From Pogostemon cablin (Eukaryota; Streptophyta; Magnoliopsida; Lamiales; Lamiaceae): 64,000 nt of DNA. The stretch covers positions 14,358,036 through 14,422,035 of the forward strand of contig CM043012.1 in assembly GCA_023678885.1 (NCBI GenBank), read 5' to 3'. The notes beneath the pieces are model-generated. The model was not told the DNA's origin and searched no databases. It saw only the letters and a program-made list of their open reading frames with translations. This document shows, piece by piece, positions 1-12,222 of the stretch; the first letter of the stretch is position 1; every line of letters starts with the position of its first letter. The position numbers and the translations under genes are program-made.

Positions 1-154
1 TATGTAATGAGAGTTACATGACCTAAGTTGAGGACAATTGTATTTTGAATATGGTATGAGTCATAGTCCTTGTTTTCCCGCTAATTTTCTTACTCTCTTT
101 CTCTTTATTTTTATTTTGTTGCCTCGGGATGAACAACGAGTAAGTTTGGGAGAT

Positions 155-2103
155 TGATGAGAGTGAAAATAAGCGTGTTTTAGTGTCCAATCTAATACCT
201 TTTTGATGAGTATTGTTGTTATATATTAGCACAAGTATCTTATATTCAATATATTAGAGAAAAAGGTGCACTTGAGGTGTTTTATTTTGTTTTAGATGAA
301 AAAAGGGTCAAAAGTGCCAAGTTGGAGAAAATGTGCAATTTGTACAATGATGCTGAAAAATACACGTCCAATTTGTATAATTATTATGTATTCATGTGGA
401 GCTCTGAATTGGATGTGTGATATATGGTTGAAAGCTACATAAGATAGGGTCGTTTTGGTTTAAGGGACACTTCAATTTGATTCCAAATAAGAAAGTTATG
501 ATCAAAGTGGTGACGTTGGGCAAGCTGTTTCTGCTCAGAATGATTGCCCACTTTGTATGACTTGTTACATAATCAAATGTTGGATTTTCTGAGATTTCTT
601 TATATGGATAGAAAGCCAAGGAAGAGAGGATCGCGTGAGCGTAAGAATCAAATTGGAGGTTGGATGTGAAAGTTATGCTTAAAATGGTGAGACTGCGCAA
701 GCTTGCTCGACCAAAGGAGATCCGTTCGACCAGAATCGTCTTGGTCGAATGGAAGAGGAAAACTCGAGCAAAATGACCAAAAACTTACAGAGAGCTTGCT
801 CGACCAGTTGCTCGACTTGGAGTCCTTGCTCGACCAAGAAGGTTTGGTCAAACAAAATATTGCTGGGTTCTATTATTGGTAGTTTCGAGTTTCTTTTACC
901 AAATTTGACGTATGTCTCAAGTAAAAGCCCATCCAAGGCCTATAAGGAGAGCTTACAAGTATAAAAGGGGATGTAGATCACATTATTATTCATCATAGAG
1001 TGATACGGATTGGAGAGAGCCACAAATCCATCCTACACCCCACAACGGGGGATCATCCCCCAACCATCATCCACATCCTTTCCTCCATCCATCCATCACT
1101 ATGAAGATTCGTCTGTGGAATCAAGAGGAGAATTCAAAATAGAGAAGGAGCGACGATGCCACATCTAGGTTTTATTTCGTTTCTTAATTTATCTTGTAAT
1201 TTTCCAGACATCCGGGTAAGTTCTATCCAACACACATGATTGTTCTTCGTAACATCATGGGCTAGAGCCTTTTTGGTAGAATGAGGGTTGTGAAGATTTT
1301 TAAGAATTAATTGATCTTTCATGTGTAAACTCCATACAACACTACTTGTGGTTTATTTTATATAAGACTATGCTTTTTAAATTCATACTCACAGTCATTT
1401 TGTGCATCATTAACTGTTATGTAGAGTCTGAATATATATCTTGGTTATTGGTTGAGTGCGTTCACTGCTGTGCATGATTACATGTTATAATTGTAAGTGA
1501 AGGGATTCCGAAGTCTTATTAGAACTATCTTATATAAATACTTATTAATTGAATATTATTCGGGTTAATAAGTAGGATAAAGAGTATAACTTCATTGTAC
1601 CTATAAAGGGAGATCATATCGGGTTAGAGTACCAATTGGACAGGGAAATAATTGATATTGATACTACCTAGAAAGGGGGTGGAATTATATCTCTTGCTCT
1701 GAGGTTATTCACACGTATTACGCGCATGTTTATTTGTGTCTATAGAGTAGATATGCATGGTTTAGTGATGCGTCCATATTCCACAAGGAAGAGTCGGACA
1801 TCAAAACATGAAAGGAAGATTAATGAGTGAAACTGGATTATCCTAGAGCTACCTATTCTCCTACTTGATCCGCTTTCGTATTCTTCTAAGTGATTTTATT
1901 TTATTTGTTATTTTAATTAATTATTTATTAGTTAATAATTAAATCCTCAAATATTATTGTCTTGTCTTAATTAATTTAGTTAATAATTAAATCCTCAAAT
2001 ATTAAGTGCTTTGGGTTCGATATTCACTTGGTCTCTTGCTTAAGCTGTAATTGATATCCTTAATACTTGGAGATTAATTTTCGTGCAAAGAAAATGCGCA
2101 TCA
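155..2103 (+). repeat. 3' LTR, gypsy family A
   Basis: This LTR of about 1.95 kb begins TGATGAGAG and ends GCATCA. It is homologous (reverse orientation) to the LTRs at 17122-19081 and 22931-24619. Its first 700 bp hold two diverged copies of a 98-bp block (430-527, 611-704), followed by a cluster of TCGACC/GGTCGA motifs (701-853). Confidence 0.88.
430..704 (+). repeat. Two copies of the shared LTR block
   Basis: The copies lie at 430-527 and 611-704. Each starts GAAAGC, passes through GGTCGTTTTGG or GGATCGCGTGAG and AAGTTATG, and ends near GCAAGCTT/GCAAGCTG. The same block occurs in the copia LTRs of this window. Confidence 0.75.
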
Positions 2104-4858
2104 ATGTTTTGAGCAAGTTTCACCTGAAATACAAAATGTTGTATATGGTGGAAAACTTCTGGCAAAACGTGTGGCGAAGGAAATCCAATTTCATCAAGAT
2201 GTGAACAAGTTAAGTATGTTTTTTACTAGTTGTTGAAGCATGATTAGTAATGACATCTGCTGACAAGTCTGCAACTAAGTGATGATGAGATTATTGTATA
2301 CATGGGTAATGCTACGAAAGTAGTGGCTGTTGCAGTGGGAGTTGTTTATTTATCTCACGATAGGAATAAAAATTTAATTTTGAGGAATTGTCTTTACGTA
2401 CGTTTTCATAGAAAAAATTTCATTTCGATTTCTATGCATTTACAAATGGATACTCTATTTCATTTAAATGACATGATCATGGAGCTATAATCTGTTATGG
2501 TACGATAGTGACAATTTGTACACTCTTAAATCATGTTTATCCCACGGATGCAATAAATAGTAATTAATAAAGCATCTTCTAATCTTAGTAAGAGAAAGGA
2601 ACCTTCGGAAATGAACCAAACATACTTTTGACATCCTAGACTAGATCATTTTACTTAAGTATGATTCGAAAGTTGATAGCCGATGAACCGTAAGGTTTAT
2701 TGGAAGTGAAAACTATCAAACTAGTGAGTCTTACTTGGAAGTGAATATGATTAATTGCCTCTAAAAGGTAAAGGGGCATAGAGCCATGTAAAGATATGAT
2801 GGAAATGGTTCATTCTGATTTATGCGATCCTATGATTATCCCGGCGAGAGGTGTTTATGAATATTCGTTACTTTGTTTGACTATTATTCTAGAAATAAGA
2901 TATATTTATTTGATGCATTGCAAGTCTAAGTACTATGATTAAATCAAGAAGTACATGGCTGATGCGGTGAAGCGTCATGAAAAATATATCAAGTCATTAT
3001 AATTTAATCGTGGTGGCGAGTACCTCTTGGGATAGTAGGAGCTAATTATCAGAGGTTGGGATTAAATCACAAGTTGCCTACACTGGACAAACCCCAGTTG
3101 AATGGTGTGGCGGATAGAAGAAATAAGACTCATGAAAATAGTTAGATAGATGATGAGTTATTAAATTCATTTTATGGGTAAGAGCTAGAAATAGCATGTC
3201 ATATGATGTTTGTCTGTTTGTGGGATATCCTAGAAAAATGAAGGGTGATTTATTTAATAGTCAAAAGATCAGAAAGTGATTGTTAACACAAACACTAGAT
3301 TTTTGAAGAAGGACTATGTAATAAATCACAAAGTCATGTATAAAATGCTCTAAAAGGTGTGAGAAGGGAAACACAAATTATAGTACCAAGAATACAAGAG
3401 GACATACCACAAATAAAATGCATCGCGTGTCACGTCTGATACACCATTGCATGTAGTTCCTTATCGTAGTAGGAGGGTTATTTTACAACCGAAAAGATTT
3501 ATGTTTTGAGAGAGTCGTGAGACTTGGTCCCTTGTAAATATGAAATCTGCTCATGGACACGACGTAGCACAACAAGATCGAAATGAGGAATTGTAGCAAA
3601 TTGTAATGAATTCAAAATCATCTCTGGGAGCTTGTAGAACCATCAAATGGTGTAAAAGCCATTAGGATGTAAGTGGCTCTACGATGAAGCAACCAGAGTG
3701 ATTCATTGCATAGAGCTAGGAGCATTTTGAGTGTAAGCTTAAAGTGTTCATCGATGGACTAAAGCAAGCTTCAAGATCATGGAACATCCATTTTGATTTA
3801 AAAATCCAGTAATATGGATTTAATCAATTCTCGGATGGGTCTTGTGTATTGAAAAGAGTGACGAAAATATGGTGGTATTTCTTGTATTTACGTAGATGGT
3901 ATCTTGCACATGGGAGACAATGAAAGAGTATTGTCGGGCGTATGTGTATGATTAATAAAGCATTGTGAAATGAAGGACTTAAAAGAAGCAAAGTATATCC
4001 TTGCGATCATGGTAATAAAGATCACAAGATAGGATGTTGTGCTTATCTCAAGCTTCATAAATTGATACAATCCTCACTCGTTTTAGTATGTGACTTTATC
4101 TGAGAATTTGTGTCTTAAGACACAATACAAGATAAAATAGATAAGGGCGGTTCCCTATGCTTTAGCAATAAGGAAGCTTAATCTATAGAATGCTATATAC
4201 GAGATTGGATATCTGTATTGCCAATGGCATAGTCAGTGGGTATCAAGGTAACCCAGAACAAGAATATTGAATTATGGTATGAGATATTTGAAGTGCCTGA
4301 AGAAGACTGAAAATTATATGTAAGCTTACCGGAATAATTCATTACTTCTTGGCGGTTACTTAGATTCGAATTTTCGAATCATAGGTACGACAGTAAATCC
4401 ACTTCAAGGTTATGTGTTTAATGGAAGTAGATCCATAGTATGGAGGAGTGTCATATAGAAATATATTTTGGACTCCACCATGGAAAGAGGATAATATTGG
4501 AGCCTTGTGACAGCCAAAGTATCTATATGGTTCTAGAAACTTCATAATGGACTTAGATGTGATTTTGAGTTTGTCTAAGGTTATCACAATTTATTGTGAT
4601 AATAATAGTGCAGTATCAAACTTGAAGGAATCACTAGTCCATAAGGAAATTAAACACATTGATAGCTAGTACTACCTGATACGAGAAATCGTATGATGAG
4701 GGAAAGATTGTTGTCGCCTAGATTGCATTGGATGATAACTTAGTAATCCTTTTACAAGGACCTTAAGGCGAAAGTTTTTAATGGTCAAGTAGTGGGAGTG
4801 GTAATCAGATGTATGGCAGAAGATATGGCAACATAGTCTTTTAGTATAAGAGGGAGAT
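2104..4858 (+). pseudogene. Copia gag-pol remnant (Copia-1)
   Basis: This is the relic of a Ty1/copia polyprotein and is far too broken to be translated. A protease-region piece reads MGNATKVVAVAVGVVYLS at 2302-2355, then a conserved RNCLYVRFHRKNFIS stretch. Around 3760-3800 a copia RT signature (GLKQASRSWNIHFD) is visible in one frame, and its catalytic aspartate region near 3890 is frameshifted. RNase H traces follow up to the polypurine-like GAGGGAGAT before the LTR. Stops and frameshifts occur every few dozen codons. Order and sequence parallel Copia-2, where the pieces are slightly better kept. Confidence 0.75.
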
Positions 4859-6224
4859 TATTGGATTGTATACTAAAAGTCTAGCTTTTAGTATGAATAA
4901 TGCTTTGACAATATTTGAAATAAGAATCATGTAATCAAACGTTTGCAATAATTTTGTTGCAAAAGTCCATTTACTTTATACTGTAGATAATGTGGTGTGC
5001 AGCGTCACATAGAAGATCATGTTATAGGCTCCTTATAAAGTATAAACAGATGTTCACAATCGAGATAGATAGAGAATATCTATCGGTATGGTTGTAGTGT
5101 GATTTGGCATTAGTCTGTCTTGACTATAAAATTACACTAGTACACTTTGAGTGTATTGAGCAGGACCGCGTTGAGATCGTTCGGTTTATACTGACTATAT
5201 AATAGAACTTGATCTCTGTTATTATGGATGTTCGTATTCTTAATCCCTACACAATAATCTCAACACGTAAGCCCGTATTTATTTCTTTAATTCATTAATG
5301 GGTGAGATTTAATTATTAAATCAATATGCTTGAGGAATTGGGAGACGGTGTTGTCTCTATGGTGTGTTGTTGATCGTAGAAGGAATTCGTGTCCTAACGG
5401 AACTAGTTGATGATGTCCCCTTGAGGAGCTCATAATGATTATCATGTAAACCCTGCAGGTGGATTTATTCTGCATGATAATAAGGTTGAGTGGTACTACT
5501 CTTAGTAATTATATTAATTAATGGAGTTGTCAGTAACTTAATTAATTAATGGACATTGAATCTTAAACAGGGATATTAACGGGCTCATAATAAGAAGGAG
5601 TTCATAAACGTAATTTAGGATTAGGGTGGCAGTGCAATAATATTTCTTTAGTAGAATGAATTATTATTATTGGACTTAAATATAAGTTTTGAGCTAAACT
5701 TGGATGCTTAAGTCCAATGGGAGGCCCAAACCATAAGTTTTCCTTCTGGTTCCTGTTGTAGCCTATAAATAGTCAATCTCTGCAGCCCAGTAACTTGATA
5801 CACACGACATAAATACCGTGAGTTTGAGGAAGCTGCAGATTGAGATCGTCTCGTAGATCGTTGCCCACACAACGTCGAGATGTTGCTTAGGAATACAACA
5901 GAAGATCGGAAGATCGTTTGCTATTTCTGCCTGCCAACTTCCAAAATTTTTATAAAATCGTACGTAAGTCAAACTAGAGGTGTGATATACTGAAGGAAAG
6001 CCACAGAAGAGAGGATCGTTTTGGCATATAGATCACTCGAATCGAAGGTGAGATGAGGAAGTTATGGCCAAAACGGTGAGGCTGCATAGGCTGCCGGCGG
6101 GAATCTTTCTTCTTTAACATACACTGTGAAAGGTAATATGTTTCTTTGATTTCTTGCTTCCACTGATTTAGAAATGTATAGAACCCTAATGGATCACGTT
6201 AACCAAAAAATCTAAACGCCAATA
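4859..6224 (+). repeat. 3' LTR of Copia-1
   Basis: This 1366-bp LTR is homologous to the 1394-bp and 1393-bp LTRs of Copia-2. The first base pair reads TA instead of TG, and the last is also TA. It contains one copy of the shared 98-bp block at 5996-6093. Confidence 0.85.
5996..6093 (+). repeat. Shared LTR block in Copia-1
   Basis: This 98-bp block runs from GAAAGCCACAGAAGAGAGG to GGCTGCATAGGCTG, with GTTATGGCCAAAACGGTGAG inside. It ends 131 bp before the LTR end, essentially the same offset as in Copia-2 (132 bp). Confidence 0.78.
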
Positions 6225-6423
6225 AAAACGAGCAGCATTGCATACAAACTTTCACCTTCACATTCATTAGCAACACTCAGTTTTAAAGACAGTCCCCAAA
6301 TATATAATAATTCTCATCCTCACCAATGCTCATCTTAAAATTCCAAAAACTTTAACATGATTATTAACACAAAATAGAAATGCAATTGAAATTCAGAAAT
6401 AAAAGCAAAGAATAACTATAATA

Positions 6424-6630
6424 AAATTAATCCCAAATCATGGGAATACACAATGAGCTTGGAAATGCCAGAGAGTATGCTAGATAATCAAATTAATCCC
6501 AAATCATGGGAATATATAGTGAGCTTGAAAATGCCAGACTGAGAGTATGCAAGATAATCAAATTAATCCCAAATCATAGGAATACACAGTGAGCTTGGAA
6601 ATGTCAGTTTGAGAGCATGCAAGATAATCA
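6424..6630. repeat. Tandem repeat, three 66-70-bp units
   Basis: Three units start at 6424, 6490 and 6560 with AAATTAATCCCAAATCAT and end with GCAAGATAATCA or a variant. The units differ by a few substitutions and small indels. They lie in host DNA 200 bp downstream of Copia-1. Confidence 0.85.
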
Positions 6631-7058
6631 AAAGACATCGAATTCTGCAAAAGGAGATGCTTCTGCCATCAGTAGAGTAAAATCTATATTAGACTCCATC
6701 TCGCAGCAGACAAAACATAAATACAACTCACTTTCAGCAGATTACAAGTGTGTCCAAAGGGTCCACAACACCTTGACAAATTCTCAGATTCGACAGCAAG
6801 TATTAGCATAGACCCCGCAATATTCAAAGCAACAAGACTCAGGCATAGCCCCATCAATGCATATATAATTATAATTATAATAAAAATTAAAAAAAAATTA
6901 TTTGATAATTTTATTTACATGATAAATCAATAAATATGTATATATAATTATAATTATAATTAAAAATTAGAATAGTGTTAAACTACTTAATATTATTAAA
7001 TTAGTTTTATTTATTATAATTTAATCGGATAGTATTTATCACTTTTTTATTAAACATA

Positions 7059-7246
7059 CCTCCTCCGTCCACTGTCAATCTATCTATTTTATCATTTTGG
7101 GTCGTCTATTCTTAATCTATCAATTTCCCTTTTTGGACTATGGGACCCACACCCTCCACTAATACAACCACCTACCACACATAAAATAATACTTCTTAAT
7201 CTACGTGCAAAAAGCAAATGGATACATTGAGGATGGACGGAGGGAG
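7059..7246. mobile_element. Stowaway-like MITE
   Basis: The terminal inverted repeats CCTCCTCCGTCC and GGACGGAGGGAG are flanked by TA on both sides (7057-7058 and 7247-7248). The element is 188 bp, AT-rich and has no coding capacity. The CTCCGTCC terminus and TA duplication are characteristic of Tc1/mariner-derived Stowaway MITEs of plants. Confidence 0.85.
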
Positions 7247-7424
7247 TAGTATTTATCACTTAAAAAACTTATAATAAACTATTTAATAAACCATTGATGT
7301 AATCATTTGAATTAACTATTTTAAAAGAAAATTATTATTGAATTAATTCAATTTCACAAAGCATCCTTAGCTCTTCGTATCTTACCTTCACCAATGTTCT
7401 TGAGCTTTTTTTTTTTGCCACCGC

Positions 7425-7815
7425 CTAATCTGCTCAATCCCATCTCAAATAGCATTGCAACATCCAAAGTCTTAACACTCCTTTAGAAGAAATCGGAGTT
7501 GTATCGATCCATGGGGAGCTTACTCAAGCTGCCCTTGCGGTTGAAAACAATCGCCCTGAATTCTTCCTGGCAGTAGAGGAATGTATCTAGAAGCATTCAA
7601 ATCCACGGAATTGACAGCACCAGCTCCGCCAGTGCCGCTGTTAAATCCTGTAACTGATCGGCGACTTGCCTCTGAAAGGATTCGAGATCAATTTCTTGAC
7701 AAGGGAATTCGTGAGTGGACTCCATGGAATGGACCTGATCATGACGTCGACTCAGAATCGAAAATCTAAAGCTTGAAGGAGATGAAGATGCTTCTTGATA
7801 ATCTGTTGCTGGCAT
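7425..7815 (-). pseudogene. BYPASS1/ROH1-like protein, truncated pseudogene
   Basis: The minus strand reads MPATDYQEASSS at 7815, then SILSRRHDQVHSME, DLESFQRQVADQLQDL, LVLSIPWI, MLLDTFLYCQEEFRAIVFNR, LPMDRYNSDFF and RSVKTLDVAM. This is the conserved N-terminal half of the plant BYPASS1/ROH1 family, whose members are involved in root-derived signalling or bind exocyst subunits. Two in-frame stops interrupt it: TGA after SIPWI (about 7596) and TAA after NSDFF (about 7485). Similarity ends near 7425 after about 130 codons, whereas family members usually exceed 300 residues. No intron is seen, as in many family members. I am confident of the family and that this copy is dead. Confidence 0.72.
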
Positions 7816-8279
7816 TCTCAACTCACATGTAACACAGAATCTTCGAGATTATACAATTGGAATTCACTGAAATGCTCAATTAAGGAAGAAGATTTTCACA
7901 CTTTATTCAAAAAAAATAAAATCACGTTCTAAAAACTTAGCCCGGTTGAGGAATTCAATTCACGAAAATTCCTAATGCTAAAGACCCATGATCTTTAAAA
8001 AATAACAAAAAATTTAAATCAATTCCAATGAGATGCGAACTAAACCTAAACATAAACCTAGAAAATTATTCCAAGTAAGGAAACGAAATTTCAAACGAAT
8101 CTAGAAGCAAAACACGCCTGAATGATCCAATAATTGATGGAAATACAAAATTCAAAATCGGATATATAAGATTATAATCAAGAATTTTTTTAAAAAAAAC
8201 CTGTAAAACCTCGACGAATTCTTGCAAAAAAATAAATAAATAAAAGTAACAGACAAAAATGAAGCAATTTATAGGACCC

Positions 8280-8681
8280 CTAGCAGCTCACAATGCAAAC
8301 TGTGGTAACCCGTTTCAATTGGGAAAGGGCAACTTCAGTCTCATCTATACTTTTATCAATGCTACTACCTTTATCACCTTCTTTACCCTTAGCACTTGCA
8401 ATTTCCTTCGTTCTATATGCCTCACTGTTGTTTTCAACTACATCCGTAATGTTGAGCTCTGTCTCCAAGAACTCAACAAACTCTTCCCCGATTTCCTGAA
8501 GAAAACACACAGATCATTATCCGAACATAGTTAATTTATAAAGGCAAAAAAAAAACTAAATGATTCCATATAAAAAGCATCTCACGGCCAATTCTTCCCA
8601 TAACTCTTGGGCTTTCCTTGAGTACCAGCAGTTGCCTCTCCCAGTTTTGAAATTCTTCCTGAAGATCTTGATAGAAGCCAT
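8280..8681 (-). pseudogene. Unidentified two-exon gene fragment
   Basis: Two exon-like blocks on the minus strand are separated by a 90-bp GT..AG intron (8496-8585; donor GTGAG, acceptor TTCTTCAG). The first (8586-8681, after acceptor TTGCTGCAG) reads DGFYQDLQEEFQNWERQLL in one frame and KAQELWEELA in another, which suggests a 1-bp indel. The second reads EIGEEFVEFLETELNITD, then a charged tail ending VCIVSC and a TAG stop at 8280-8282. The joined sequence is acidic and helical. I do not recognise the family. The upstream exons were not found in 8682-9560. Confidence 0.4.
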
Positions 8682-11282
8682 CTGCAGCAATAGGAAAATA
8701 GCTTCAGCATCACAGGAAACAGTTTTTCTTGCGTGTTTGAGATAATTTTTCATTGAGGAACGGATATTAAACGCAACTGTGATCTTTCTTGGAGGATGCA
8801 TCTACCTGTTGTTATTTGGACATCCCTCACAAAGTTAATGCAGCATTGAGAGGTTACTATAAATATATATACAAAAAATAGCTTTTTTTTCTCAATATAA
8901 GAAGCATAATCAATTATTACATCTGTTTTATTGCAATTCCTATTGCTAAGAAAACCGAAGTTGTTTCTCCAAATCACTTAAAAACAATGATCAAGCATCA
9001 ACTATCACCAAATATTAAAATTGAAATAAGAAGTTTCAACCACAGGGCATTAAGCTAAAAACTGCAATAATCATCATGCTTCATCAAATGAATTAATTTT
9101 AGCAGCAAAGTAATGTTCATTGGAAAGTGCAAATAAATAACTAAGATTGCATTATACCAATAAACTGATCCATTCCAGGAAGAAGCCACTAGTATTAGAC
9201 ATGTCTTCCATGGACAATTTTTTTCCTCCTCAATGCAAAGCCATTGAATCTGATGCTTTACCAATCTCAAAAGGGATCTTACACTTCATATAAAATTGAA
9301 TATAACTGTTGGAATGAATAACGAAAACATAATAAAACTTTCACACAATAACTCCAAATTAGACTATGCATAAGTAGCAATTACCCTTTTAAATGCGACA
9401 GTTGTATAAAATTTCAATGAAGTTTTACCTGCGTACCAAAATCTTTGAACTTGTACCTTAAGTTATGGCATCAGTTGAGATTGAGGAGAGAGCATTGCCT
9501 GAAAAATCAACATCGTACATTCAAGCTACCTATTTCAAACAGCTTCTTTGAAGGTTCACGATGAGACCACCTCCACCTCCACCTCCACCTTCCCAAATGC
9601 TTCATTACTTTAAAGCTATTAGATGTGCACTCAAAGATTTTGTTGAAAGTAAAAGAGTAATTTGAAATTAAAGAAGGGAAGTTCAGGGGATACCACCAAA
9701 GATAGAGGTTGATGGGAATTATGGAATTTCAAGAGTTTATCCATATATGAGATAAATTTATGTGTATTTGAATTTCACTCAAGGATTCTTGAATTTCAAG
9801 AGCCTATCATGAATGCAGGGAAGTTTGTGTATCTTGAGATGGATTTAATTATAAGTTAATGATAATTAATCATTGAAATAATAATTTAAGTAATAATTAA
9901 TATGACATATAATATTAACTAAGGATAAGGACGAAAATGTAGTAATAAGAAATTAATGAGGACAAAAGTGTCAAAAATGTTTTACAAGTGCAAGCCACTT
10001 TTAATATATTAGGAATGATAGAGTTAGGATTAGGATATACACCCTGTTATTATATAATTATAATATATATTTTCAAAATATCTAAATTACCCTTAATTCA
10101 TTAAATACACACCTCATAATATTATATTATATATTTTAAATCAAACTATATTTTATACTGCCTTTAATTTCTGAATCTTCTTCCTCCCCTTATCACTCCA
10201 TTCAAAAACAGAAGACATAATTATAAATCTTCTGGAACACCAATAAATATTAATAATCTTGATAAATACTAAATACATATATATATGCATGATCCCCATT
10301 TTAACCATCAATGGAAAATAAATTGAAAGAAATGATGTTGAATTAATAAGTAAAATCACTCGATTTCATGTTTTATATATTAACTTCGGGTTGAACATAA
10401 CGAGTCAGGTGATTTGAATGCAATATCATAATTTTGGCTCTTTTTTCTTATTTTTTTTATCAATCTAGTTGAGATTTTGCGAAATCTGAATTGGAATTTC
10501 TATTCAATATGATCATGTGCTGTGTTAATTAATGTTGACCTGTACTAAAATAAGGATTTTATTATTTTTAGTACAAAAGTTCAGTTGAATAATGGAAGAA
10601 ATTGTTTAAAAAGTCATTATCGGTTTTTTGGAATAACATAAGAGAATTGAAATAAAAGCAACATTTTGTTCTGTATGAAATATGATTTAGGAGATTAGGG
10701 TATCCTGTAAAATACTTACGAGATATGAGCAGACTATTATCCGCCATTAGAGATTTCTTCAAAGTCAGAAATTAGAAGGGATGGATTTAATGGTGTGTAT
10801 CGTATTTAATTTAAAAAGGGTAGTTTTGGGTGTTAGGGGTGTGCATATAGATTTAAAAAGATAAAATTAAAAGTGGTGTACATTCAATAAAAGGTATGCA
10901 TTTAATAAAGAGGAGTGTATATTTAACTACACTCTAAATTTAAATTTAAATAAAAGAAAAATTACCTCATTTTTTTTATATTTTAGATATAAATTAATGA
11001 TTAATGGTATTTAAATTTATAAAAAATAAATTTTAGCAAATTAAATTTAAAACTTCAATTACTAATGATACTAATATTTTTAATTAATTTTTATATTTAT
11101 TTAGATTTCTTAAGGAAAAGTAATTTTGTTTTAAAGAATATGAAATAGTAGTTGTGAATTATTATTTTTGATAGAGTATTGAAAATTTATATCTATTTTT
11201 AATATAATATCACCAATTTAATAATATTTTATAAATGTATGATACTCATGATTATTGACATGATATATACTCTAACGATAGA
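8682..11282. other. AT-rich host DNA without identifiable genes
   Basis: I find no coding region I can support. It may include introns or 5' exons of the minus-strand fragment to its left; one candidate has acceptor TTTTTCAG near 9497. A CCACCT trinucleotide run lies at about 9565-9590. The 9850-11280 part is strongly AT-rich and is the upstream region of the F-box gene. Confidence 0.5.
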
Positions 11283-11378
11283 ATTTCTTCTATCAATTTA
11301 TTTTTCTGCATTTCTTCTATCAATTTATTTTTCTATTTATTTTTCTGTATTTCTTCTATCAATTTATTTTTCTGTATA
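11283..11378. repeat. Minisatellite upstream of the F-box gene
   Basis: Three copies of ATTTCTTCTATCAATTT plus an ATTTTTCTG tail start at 11283, 11310 and about 11349. A fourth, degenerate copy lies near 11402-11430. It is a pyrimidine-rich stretch about 280-375 bp before the start codon. Confidence 0.75.
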
Positions 11379-11557
11379 GAAATGTAATAATAAATTCTTG
11401 AATTTTTTCTATCAATTTTTTTTTCTGGATAGAAATGTTTTTTTTTGTCTGTTTCATTCTCGAGACCTATAATGAAGAGGCGGTGGAATAATATGTTGGG
11501 ATAGCGGTGAAAAAAGGTGTATTCCACTCGAAGAAAGCTCGAGAAGCCGTGAAGAAA

Positions 11558-11711
11558 GCTAACGACAAAATACAATTTCTATAGAGGTTGCTTCTGTTTC
11601 AGCCCGGCGGTGGAGGTTGCTTTTACTTCAGCCAGCTAACGACAAAAAAAAATTTCTATGGAGGTTGCTTCTACTTCAACTCCGGCAGTGGAGGTTGCTT
11701 TTACTTCAACC
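11558..11711 (+). repeat. 77-bp tandem duplication spanning the F-box start codon
   Basis: Units at 11558-11634 and 11635-11711 both begin GCTAACGACAAAA. Only the second unit has an ATG (CTATGGAGG at 11658); the first has CTATAGAGG. Each unit also contains two copies of a GGAGGTTGCTT.TTCA sub-repeat, which gives the encoded EVASTSTP/EVAFTSTP repeat. Confidence 0.85.
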
Positions 11712-12064
11712 CCACCACCGACAAAATGGATCAATTTGCCCGACGATATCACGATTAATATTCTGCAAAGACTTGACGCTTTAGAAATTCTGCAAAATGT
11801 TCAAAGGGTGTGTACTACCTGGTGGAGAATTTGCAAAAATCCTGCCATGTGTCGAGTCCTCCATCTCAACATCTTAAAAACAATCACGGGTGTCTTTTGG
11901 CGGTGGATCGGAGCGAGGGTCTGCTAGTTGATCTTACTTTTGAAATGTTTGTTTATGATTATTTCATAGACTATGTTGCTGATCGGTATAATTTCTTCCT
12001 TTGACTTTCAAAATTTTATGCACAATTTTTTTTTCCCATTTTTGTCATTTTGTGACATTTATAA

Positions 12065-12222
12065 GCTACCTTTAGGATAGGGGATGGGTTTATTATGATG
12101 ATGAAAGAATGGATAGATTAAAAAATTTCAACAGTAATCTATGGGCTACCTTTAGGATAGGATGGGTAAATTATGATGATCAAATAATGAGTAGATTAAA
12201 ATTTTTTAGCAGTAATCTATTT
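12065..12222. repeat. 80-bp tandem duplication in intron
   Basis: Two units starting GCTACCTTTAGGATAGG at 12065 and 12145 share TTATGATGAT and CAGTAATCTAT. They differ by about a dozen substitutions and small indels. Confidence 0.8.

Larger units (their letters stand above)
1..2103 (+). mobile_element. Gypsy family A element, 3' end with 3' LTR
   Basis: Bases 1-154 are the last part of the internal region. They match, in reverse complement, 19082-19236 of the compound element further right. A purine-rich tract (AAGTTTGGGAG, about 142-152) ends just before the LTR at 155. The LTR ends in GCATCA at 2103, and copia sequence resumes at 2104, so this gypsy sits inside the copia fragment that follows. 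The left part of the element and its left target duplication are outside the window. No coding region is visible in this portion. Confidence 0.88.
2104..6224 (+). mobile_element. Copia-1, 3' part of a decayed element
   Basis: The internal remnant (2104-4858) and 3' LTR (4859-6224) belong to the same family as the complete Copia-2 at 53287-61410. The start at 2104 is where gypsy A interrupts it: TGTTTTGAGCAAGTT here parallels 57471 in Copia-2. The 5' half lies left of the window. The right end reads CCAATA instead of CCAACA. The target duplication cannot be checked because the left end is absent. Confidence 0.85.
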
